Of a DNA stretch of 64,000 nucleotides, positions 57,718 to 64,000 are shown one piece after another (the stretch's first letter is position 1; each line of letters opens with the position of its first letter). The DNA lies in assembly GCF_013761175.1 (NCBI RefSeq), contig NZ_JACDUR010000007.1, positions 666,915-730,914 of the forward strand. The letters run 5' to 3'. Made by a program: the position numbers and the translations under genes. Below the pieces are notes generated by a model. That model was not told the origin of the DNA. It worked only from the letters and a program-made list of their open reading frames with translations, and did not search any database. The stretch is from Nonomuraea soli (GTDB lineage Bacteria > Actinomycetota > Actinomycetes > Streptosporangiales > Streptosporangiaceae).

Positions 57718-58632
57718 ATGCCGACGCCCGTCATCTCCGTCCAGGCCGATCCCGCGAGTGCCGCGTCCTGGGCCGAGCTGGCCCGGCACGCCGAGGAGTC
57801 CGGCTACGCGGCGCTCCTGGCTCCCGACCATCCGGGCGACGGCGCCTCGCCGTTCGTGGCGCTGGCGTCGGCCGCCGCGCTGACGACGCGGCTGGAGCTC
57901 GGCACCTACGTCTCCCACGCGGGCGTGCGGGAGCCGCTGCTGCTCGCCTCCGACGTGGCCACCCTCGACCTGCTCTCCGGCGGGCGCGCCAGGCTGGCAC
58001 TCGGGGCGGGCCACACCCCGGCCGAGTGGAGCATGACGGGCCGCACGCGTCCTGACGTGGCCGGGCGGGTGCGGCGTTTCCTGGAGGTGGCCGAGGTCAC
58101 CCGTGCCCTCCTGGCCGGCGAGACGGTCACCAGGGAGGGGATCGCGGTCGAGGCCCGCCTCGATTCGCCACGCCCCGTGCGCCTGCCTGTGCCCTTCACC
58201 TTCGGCGGCGGCAACTCCACCCTGCTGCGCTGGGCGGGCGGGCACGCCGACGTGGTGGGCCTGACCGGGCTCGGCCGCACGCTGCCCGACGGCCACCGGC
58301 ACGAGGTGCGCTGGACGGGCGCCGACGTCGACCGGCAGGTGGAGCTCGTCGCGGAGGGCGCCAAGGACCGGCCGAGACCTCCGGAACTGGAGGCGCTGGT
58401 GCAGCGAGTCGAGATCACCGACGACGCCGAGAAGCTCGCGTCCGAGCTGGCGCCGGGACTCGGCATGACCGTCGCCGAGGTTCTCGGCTGCCCTTACCTG
58501 TGGATCGGCACGGTGGAGGAGATCGTCCAGGCCATCGACCGCGACCGCGAGCGCTGGGGCATCACCCGGTACGTCGTGCGCGACGACCGGCTGCCCGCCG
58601 CCGACCGGGTGCTCGCCCGCCTGCGCGGATAG
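57718..58632 (+). CDS. LLM-class F420-dependent oxidoreductase (TIGR03621-like)
   Basis: The 304-residue TIM-barrel protein has the LLM/F420 pattern: VQADPASAASWAELARHAEE, LLAPDHPGDG, LELGTYVSHAGVREPLLLAS, VATLDLLSGGRARLALGAG, and VPFTFGGGNSTLLRWAG. It most resembles the TIGR03621 subfamily. It would use coenzyme F420 (or FMN) for an unknown redox reaction in the cytosol. The start is ATG 57718, directly after the hairpin. Confidence 0.85.
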   Translation: MPTPVISVQADPASAASWAELARHAEESGYAALLAPDHPGDGASPFVALASAAALTTRLELGTYVSHAGVREPLLLASDVATLDLLSGGRARLALGAGHTPAEWSMTGRTRPDVAGRVRRFLEVAEVTRALLAGETVTREGIAVEARLDSPRPVRLPVPFTFGGGNSTLLRWAGGHADVVGLTGLGRTLPDGHRHEVRWTGADVDRQVELVAEGAKDRPRPPELEALVQRVEITDDAEKLASELAPGLGMTVAEVLGCPYLWIGTVEEIVQAIDRDRERWGITRYVVRDDRLPAADRVLARLRG

Positions 58633-58776
58633 CGGCCACACCAGCCGAATCGGCATGGCCGCGAACGGCGTGTCGGGCTTTGCGCCCACCGGCGGACCGC
58701 TACCTTGGGCGAATCGTCGCGCCAGAACGGTCAACTCGGCACGATCTACCTCTGTGGTCTGGTGGAATTGAGTGTT

Positions 58777-61700
58777 GTGAGTGGTCAGACCTGGCGATTG
58801 GTGCGACGTGGGGGCGGGGGGCCGGTTGCGCCTCCTGTTCTCGACGAGCACCAGCGTGCGGTCGTCGAGCACACCGGCGGCCCGCTGCTCGTCCTCGCAG
58901 GTCCCGGCACCGGCAAGACCACCACGATCGTGGAGGCCGTCGTCGACCGCATCGAGCGGCGCGGCCTCGACCCCGAACGGGTGCTGATCCTCACCTTCAG
59001 CCGCAAGGCGGCGGGTGAGCTCCGCGAGCGCATCACCGGCCGCATGCGCCGCACCACCAGGACCCCGCTGGCGCTGACCTTCCACAGCTACGCCTACACC
59101 CTGCTGCGTCGCGAGGCCGTACGCGCGGGCCTTCCCGTGCCCCGCCTGCTCACCGGTCCCGAACAGCTGCTGGAGGTCCGCCGCCTGCTCCACGGCGAGC
59201 TGGAGGACGGCGCGCGGGGCTGGCCCGAGTTCCTGCACGAGGCGCTGAAGACCCGCGGCTTCGCCGAGGAGCTGCGCGACTTCCTGTCGCGCGCCGCCGA
59301 GCGCGGCCTCGACGGCGAGCGCCTGGTCGAGCTCGGCCGTCAGTACGGCAGAGGCGACTGGGTCGCCGCCGGGCGCTTCTCCCTGCGCTACGAAGCCCGC
59401 TTCGACCTCGATCCCGAGCCGTCGCTCGACTACACCGAGCTGATCCGCGAGGCGGGCGGCCTGCTGGCCGAGCCCGACGTGCGGCGCAGGGAGCGGGGGG
59501 CCTACGACGTCGTCTTCGTCGACGAGTACCAGGACACCGATCCGGCCCAGGAGTTCCTCCTGCAGCAGCTGGCGGGCGAGGGACGCGACCTGATCGCCGT
59601 CGGCGACCCCGACCAGTCGATCTACGGCTTCCGTGGCGCCGACGTGCAGGGCATCCTCCAGTTCCCCGACCGTTTCCTCGACCGGCACGGCAACGCCGCT
59701 CCGGTGGTCGCCCTGCGCGTGTGCCGGCGCAGCGGCGCGGATCTGCTGGTGGCGACACGCCGGGTCGCCACCCGCCTGCCTGCCGCGCCCGCTCCCGACG
59801 CGGAGCCGGAGGCCCCCCGGCCGCAGGGCGAGTGGATCGCCCCGCCTCCGAGGAGGGCCAAGGGCCACCGCGACCTGATCCCCACCGACGACGCGGAGCC
59901 GGGCGAGGTCAAGGTCCTGCTGGCCGACAGCGTCGCCCAGGAGGCGGCGGTGGTGGCCGACACCCTGCGCAGGGCGCACCTGATCGACGGCGTCCCGTGG
60001 CACCGCATGGCGGTCCTGGTGCGCTCGGCGACCAGGCAGGTGCCGCTGCTGCGGCGGGCCCTGGTCTCGGCGGGCGTGCCGACCCTGGTCGCGGGCGACG
60101 AGGTGCCGCTGGCCCAGGAGCCCGGCGTGCGCCCGCTCCTGACCCTGCTGCGCATCGCGATCAACCCGGCCATGCTCGAGGAGGCGGTGGCGGAGGAACT
60201 CCTCACCGGCCCGTTCGGCGGCACCGACATGATCGGGGTGCGCCGCCTCAGGCGCGCGCTGAAGATCGCCGAGAACGAGGCGATCCAGCTCGCGGAGGAG
60301 AACGGCGAACCGGCGGGCGAGGCCAGGTCCTCGGGCGAGCTGCTGATCGCCGCGATCAGGGACGCCAGAGAGCTGACCAGGCTCGAAGACCACATCGCGC
60401 TGCCCGCCGAGCGGGTGGCCAAGCTGCTGGCCGTGGCCGAGGCGACCGTGTCGCAGGGCGGCACCGCCGAGGACGCCCTGTGGGATCTGTGGGACGCCAG
60501 CGGCCTGTCGCAGCGCTGGACCGAGCAGAGCCTGGCGGGCGGCGCGCGAGGCGCCCAGGCCGACCGCGACCTCGACGCCGTCGTGGCATTGTTCGACTAC
60601 GCCGCGCGGTTCGTCGACCGGGTGCCCAAAGCGGGTCCCGAGGTGTTCATCGACGACCTGGCCAGCCAGGAGATCCCCGCCGACACCCTGGCCGACCGCG
60701 CGCCGGAGGGCGACGCGGTGAGGGTGCTGACCGCCCACCGCTCCAAGGGCCTGGAGTGGGACGTGGTCGTGGTGGCGGGCGTGCAGGAGGGCACCTGGCC
60801 CGACCTGCGGCTGCGCGGCTCGATGCTGGGCGCCGAGACCCTGATCGAGTTGTCGGAGGGCCAGGCGCTCGACTCCACCCAGGTGGCAGCGGCCCAGCTG
60901 GCCTCCAAGCTGCTGGCAGAGGAGCGCAGGCTCTTCTACGTCGCCGCGACCAGGGCCAGGAAGAAGCTCGTGGTCACGGCGGTGGGCGGCGACGACACCG
61001 ACGAGCGGCCCTCCAGGTTCCTGGCCGAGCTGATGCCGGGAGCGGTCGAGACGGCGGGCGTCGACGACAAGGCCAGATGGCTCAACATGTCGGCGCTCGT
61101 CGCCGACCTCAGGAGCGTCGTCACCGACCCGACCAAGCCGTCCAGGGTCAGGCAGACGGCCGCCCACCATCTGGCCAGGCTGGCCGCCGCCGGGGTCCAG
61201 GGCGCCCATCCCAACGACTGGTACGCCCTGACGCCGATCACCGACGACCGGCCGCTGGGCTGGCCCGACGACATCGTGCGCATCTCGCCGTCGGCGGTCG
61301 AGAACTTCACCAAGTGCGGGCTGCGCTGGCTCCTGGAGACCGCGGTGGGCGCGGCGGGCACCAGCACCGCCCAGGGCCTGGGCAACGTCATCCACGCCCT
61401 GGCGGTCCTGGCCGCCACCGACCTGCCCAGCGAGGACCTGCTCGGACAGCGGCTCGACCAGATCTGGAACGAGCTCGACTTCGGCGGCGTGTGGTTCAAC
61501 CGCAAGCAGCGTCAGGTGGCCGAGCAGATGATCTCCAAGTTCGTGCGCTGGCACAAGGAGAACCCGCGCGAGCTGGTCGCCATGGAGGAGTCGTTCACCG
61601 CCATGGTCTCCGAGGGCGTCGAGATCAAGGGCCGCGTCGACCGGGTCGAGCGCGACGACCAGGGCCGGGCGGTGATCATCGACCTCAAGACCGGCTCCAG

Positions 61701-62034
61701 CAAGCCCAAGGCGGGCGACCTCGACCGTCACCCGCAGCTCGGCGTCTACCAGCTGGCCGTACTGCTCGACGCCTTCGCCAAGCACGGACTGACCGAGCCG
61801 GGCGGCGCCGCCCTGGTCCAGGTCGGCAAGGCCGCTGGCAAGAACGACGCCATGGAGCAGAAGCAGCAGGCCCTGGCCGACGACAAGGACCCGAACTGGG
61901 CCAAGGACCTGGTCGACACCGTGGCGCTGGGCATGTCGGGCCCGTTCTTCCAGGCCAAGGTGAACGACGGCTGCCGCACCTGCGCGGCCCGCGGCTCGTG
62001 TCCCGTCAACGACAGCGGAGGCCAGGTGTGCTGA
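58777..62034 (+). CDS. adnA: AdnA-like helicase-nuclease subunit (UvrD helicase plus RecB-type nuclease)
   Basis: The 1085-residue protein has an N-terminal UvrD-like helicase (Walker A LAGPGTGKTTT, about residues 37-47; DEYQDTDPAQE; GDPDQSIYGFRGAD; later VRVLTAHRSKGLEWD). A C-terminal PD-(D/E)XK nuclease follows with GRVDRVERD and VIIDLKTGSSKP, and with four Cys (KCGLRW; then CRTCAARGSC near the end) for a [4Fe-4S] cluster. This is the subunit that with AdnB resects double-strand breaks in mycobacteria and many actinomycetes. The start is uncertain: GTG 58777 was chosen; 58762 or the upstream TTG codons are possible. Confidence 0.88.
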   Translation: MSGQTWRLVRRGGGGPVAPPVLDEHQRAVVEHTGGPLLVLAGPGTGKTTTIVEAVVDRIERRGLDPERVLILTFSRKAAGELRERITGRMRRTTRTPLALTFHSYAYTLLRREAVRAGLPVPRLLTGPEQLLEVRRLLHGELEDGARGWPEFLHEALKTRGFAEELRDFLSRAAERGLDGERLVELGRQYGRGDWVAAGRFSLRYEARFDLDPEPSLDYTELIREAGGLLAEPDVRRRERGAYDVVFVDEYQDTDPAQEFLLQQLAGEGRDLIAVGDPDQSIYGFRGADVQGILQFPDRFLDRHGNAAPVVALRVCRRSGADLLVATRRVATRLPAAPAPDAEPEAPRPQGEWIAPPPRRAKGHRDLIPTDDAEPGEVKVLLADSVAQEAAVVADTLRRAHLIDGVPWHRMAVLVRSATRQVPLLRRALVSAGVPTLVAGDEVPLAQEPGVRPLLTLLRIAINPAMLEEAVAEELLTGPFGGTDMIGVRRLRRALKIAENEAIQLAEENGEPAGEARSSGELLIAAIRDARELTRLEDHIALPAERVAKLLAVAEATVSQGGTAEDALWDLWDASGLSQRWTEQSLAGGARGAQADRDLDAVVALFDYAARFVDRVPKAGPEVFIDDLASQEIPADTLADRAPEGDAVRVLTAHRSKGLEWDVVVVAGVQEGTWPDLRLRGSMLGAETLIELSEGQALDSTQVAAAQLASKLLAEERRLFYVAATRARKKLVVTAVGGDDTDERPSRFLAELMPGAVETAGVDDKARWLNMSALVADLRSVVTDPTKPSRVRQTAAHHLARLAAAGVQGAHPNDWYALTPITDDRPLGWPDDIVRISPSAVENFTKCGLRWLLETAVGAAGTSTAQGLGNVIHALAVLAATDLPSEDLLGQRLDQIWNELDFGGVWFNRKQRQVAEQMISKFVRWHKENPRELVAMEESFTAMVSEGVEIKGRVDRVERDDQGRAVIIDLKTGSSKPKAGDLDRHPQLGVYQLAVLLDAFAKHGLTEPGGAALVQVGKAAGKNDAMEQKQQALADDKDPNWAKDLVDTVALGMSGPFFQAKVNDGCRTCAARGSCPVNDSGGQVC

Positions 62035-64000
62035 AGGAGACCCCCAGCCCCCTGAACCCCGTCGAGCTGGCGGGCAAGCTCGGGATCCTGCCGCCCACGC
62101 CCGAGCAGGCCCTCGTGATCGAGGCGCCGCTGGGGCCGATGGTCGTCATGGCGGGAGCGGGCTCGGGCAAGAGCGAGACGATGGCCGGGCGCGTGGTCTG
62201 GCTGGTCGCCAACGGGTTCGTCAGGCCCGAGCGGGTGCTGGGCCTGACCTTCACCCGCAAGGCCGCCGCCGAGCTCGCCCACCGTGTCAGGGAGCGGCTG
62301 GCGGGCCTGGCCGACGCGGGCCTGGTCGAGCCCGAGGTGCTCGACAACGAGCCGACCGTCTCGACCTACCACGCCTACGCCGCCCGCCTGGTCACCGACC
62401 ACGCGCTGCGCGAGGCGCTGGAGCCCACGCTCAGGCTGGTCACCCCGGCGATCTCGTGGCAGCTGGCCAGCCGGGTGGTCGTCGGCTACGACGGTCCGAT
62501 GGACAAGGTCGAGCTGGGTCCGCCGAGCGTCACCGCCGCCGTGCTGGAGCTGGCGGGCGAGCTGTCGGAACATCTGCGCGGCGCGCACGACGTGCGGGCC
62601 GTGGGCGAGTGGCTCAGGCAGGGGTACGGCAAGCTGACCGGCAAGACCACCCAGGCGCAGGGCAGGCCGCTGGCCGTGCACGACGCCCGCGAGCAGCTGC
62701 TGCCGCTGGTGGAGGCGTACGAGCGGCTCAAGCGCCGGCGCGAGGTGATCGACTACGGCGACCAGATGTCGCTGGCGGCCCGCATAGCCTCCAACCACAA
62801 GGAAGTGGGCGAGATCGAGCGCGGGCGCTACTCGGTGGTGCTCCTCGACGAGTACCAGGACACCAGCCACGCCCAGCTCGTGCTCCTGCGCAGCCTCTTC
62901 GGCAACGGCCACCCGGTCACGGCGGTGGGCGACCCGTGCCAGTCCATCTACGGCTGGCGCGGCGCCTCGGCAGGCAACCTGCGCCGCTTCTCCCAGGACT
63001 TCCGCACCTCCAGCGGCGACGAGGCGCCCGTCAGGCAGCTGAGCGTCAGCTTCCGCAACGGCGACCGGGTGCTCGACGTCGCTGCCAGGGTCCAGCTGCC
63101 GCTGCGGATGGAGGCCAGGGAGGTGCCCGTGCTGGTGCCGGGCTCGAACCGGGTCGACAGGGGCCGCGTGACGTGCGCCTTCCACGAGACGGCCGAGGAC
63201 GAGGCGAAGTGGATCGCCGACGGCGTCGCGCACCTGCTCGGCCAGGAGGTCGCGCCCGACGGGCTGCCCTGGGGTGAGGGGGAGCGCAAGAAGGCCAAGA
63301 CGCCCGCCATCCAGCCCAACGACGTGGCGATCCTGGCGCGCAAACGGTCGCAGTTCCCGGCGATCAGGCGGGCGCTGGAGGATCGCGGCATCCCCGTCGA
63401 GGTCGTGGGCCTGGGCGGCCTGCTGACCGTGCCCGAGGTCAACGACATCGTCGCCACGCTCCGGGTGATCTACGACCCGACCGCGGGCGACGCGCTGGTC
63501 AGGCTGCTGGCCGGGCCGCGCTGGCGGGTCGGTCCCGCCGACCTCAAGCAGCTCGGAGAGTGCGCCCGCGAGCTCAACCGGGAGGCGCGCGAGGGCAGCA
63601 AGCCGGAGAAGGACCCGCTCGACCAGGTCGTGGTGGATCTGGCGGAGGAGCGCGGCAGCCTGGTCGATGCCCTCGACGAGCTGCCCGACCGGGAGGCGTG
63701 GCTGGAGCTGTTCTCGCCGCTGGCCCGCACCAGGCTCGTCGCCTACGCGCAGGAGCTGCGGGCGCTCAGGAAGGGCACCGCCCAGCCGCTGCCCGACCTG
63801 ATCACCGAGATCGAGCGGCGCATGAGCCTCGACATCGAGGTCGGCTCCCGGGGCGGGGCCTTCGCCGCCCGCGCCGACCTCGACGCCTTCCAGGACGCCG
63901 CCTCGCGCTTCGCGGGAGACGCGGAGGACCCGACCCTGGGCGCGTTCCTGGCCTACCTCCAGGCCGCGGAGAGCGAGGAGTTCGGGCTGGAGGCCGGGCG
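62028..64000 (+). CDS. adnB: AdnB-like helicase-nuclease subunit (partial, continues beyond window)
   Basis: About 657 codons are visible. The UvrD-type helicase begins LGILPPTPEQALVIEAPLGP and has Walker A MAGAGSGKSET, TFTRKAAAELAHR, LLDEYQDTSHAQLVLLR and GDPCQSIYGWRGASAGN. The GTG at 62028 overlaps the adnA stop (GTGTGCTGA), so translation is coupled. The rest of the gene, including the expected C-terminal nuclease domain, lies beyond base 64000. AdnB is the lead motor of the complex in the mycobacterial system. Confidence 0.88.
   Translation, partial: MLKETPSPLNPVELAGKLGILPPTPEQALVIEAPLGPMVVMAGAGSGKSETMAGRVVWLVANGFVRPERVLGLTFTRKAAAELAHRVRERLAGLADAGLVEPEVLDNEPTVSTYHAYAARLVTDHALREALEPTLRLVTPAISWQLASRVVVGYDGPMDKVELGPPSVTAAVLELAGELSEHLRGAHDVRAVGEWLRQGYGKLTGKTTQAQGRPLAVHDAREQLLPLVEAYERLKRRREVIDYGDQMSLAARIASNHKEVGEIERGRYSVVLLDEYQDTSHAQLVLLRSLFGNGHPVTAVGDPCQSIYGWRGASAGNLRRFSQDFRTSSGDEAPVRQLSVSFRNGDRVLDVAARVQLPLRMEAREVPVLVPGSNRVDRGRVTCAFHETAEDEAKWIADGVAHLLGQEVAPDGLPWGEGERKKAKTPAIQPNDVAILARKRSQFPAIRRALEDRGIPVEVVGLGGLLTVPEVNDIVATLRVIYDPTAGDALVRLLAGPRWRVGPADLKQLGECARELNREAREGSKPEKDPLDQVVVDLAEERGSLVDALDELPDREAWLELFSPLARTRLVAYAQELRALRKGTAQPLPDLITEIERRMSLDIEVGSRGGAFAARADLDAFQDAASRFAGDAEDPTLGAFLAYLQAAESEEFGLEAG

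Noticed and set aside
57661..61785. Very long minus-strand open frame (over 1,300 codons) opposite adnA and the LLM oxidoreductase gene; similar ones at 55086-57734 and 30906-33167
   Set aside because: Translation is Gly/Ala/Arg/Val/Asp-rich without domains, while the plus strand carries clear conserved motifs. Such frames are a by-product of high third-position GC.

Overview
The window is high-GC DNA with GTG starts, tight ATGA overlaps and strong purine-rich ribosome sites. The gene set is typical of a spore-forming actinomycete: SigE/RseA/HtrA/TatB, mycobacterial-type AdnAB, MoeZ, DUF3117, DUF3107, a Ku plus split LigD end-joining locus, and MsiK-type sugar transport without its own ATPase. 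I infer a member of the Streptosporangiales (Nonomuraea or Streptosporangium-like). This rests on remembered family and gene-order patterns, not on a database search. I found no rRNA, tRNA, CRISPR array, insertion sequence or prophage.

Region 1 (1-7595) is a sugar-utilisation locus: a LacI-family repressor (cut by the window edge), a D-2-hydroxyacid dehydrogenase, two CUT1 permeases, a lipoprotein binding protein, an alpha-L-fucosidase (GH29) and a Gfo/Idh/MocA oxidoreductase. Two near-identical LacI-type operators flank the divergent promoter. Region 2 (7583-18000) holds a PaaX/PaaG-like pair, DUF3117, leucyl aminopeptidase, an O-methyltransferase and the envelope-stress operon sigE-rseA-htrA-tatB, followed by a secreted lipase-like hydrolase and the Fe-S carrier ATPase Mrp. 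The order O-methyltransferase / sigE / rseA / htrA / tatB / mrp matches what I recall from Mycobacterium tuberculosis.

Region 3 (18000-38970) is a mosaic of small regulators with their targets (MarR/EamA, TetR/hydrolase, AraC/PPOX), BioY, a short-chain cis-prenyltransferase, a CitE-like lyase, a two-gene membrane/secreted cassette, a CPBP protease, a very large membrane-anchored Asp-box beta-propeller protein, MarC and a Cas4-like RecB-family nuclease. Two enzymes here look catalytically dead by clean replacement of active-site residues: an epoxide-hydrolase-fold protein (23158-24234) and a metallo-beta-lactamase-fold protein (34950-35657). Region 4 (39134-46584) holds a DEAD-box helicase, a ferritin-like protein, a decayed hydrolase pseudogene, DUF3107, a TetR regulator, a small acidic protein and the NHEJ locus (LigD polymerase, LigD ligase, Ku).

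Region 5 (46585-48213) is a relatively AT-rich island with three tandem paralogous genes for small secreted, very cationic, Cys/Trp-rich proteins. Two of them share an almost superimposable upstream element. Region 6 (48214-54424) contains an alpha/beta hydrolase, MoeZ and a tandemly duplicated two-gene cassette: a membrane-anchored protein with invariant cysteine pairs, then a mycosin-like subtilase. Region 7 (54435-64000) holds an alkyltransferase-like DNA-repair protein, a giant CDP-glycerol glycerophosphotransferase-family protein, an LLM-class oxidoreductase and the adnA-adnB double-strand-break resection genes (adnB runs off the window).

The best candidates for undescribed systems are the secreted cationic peptide trio with its shared promoter element and the duplicated Cys-pair protein/subtilase cassette.
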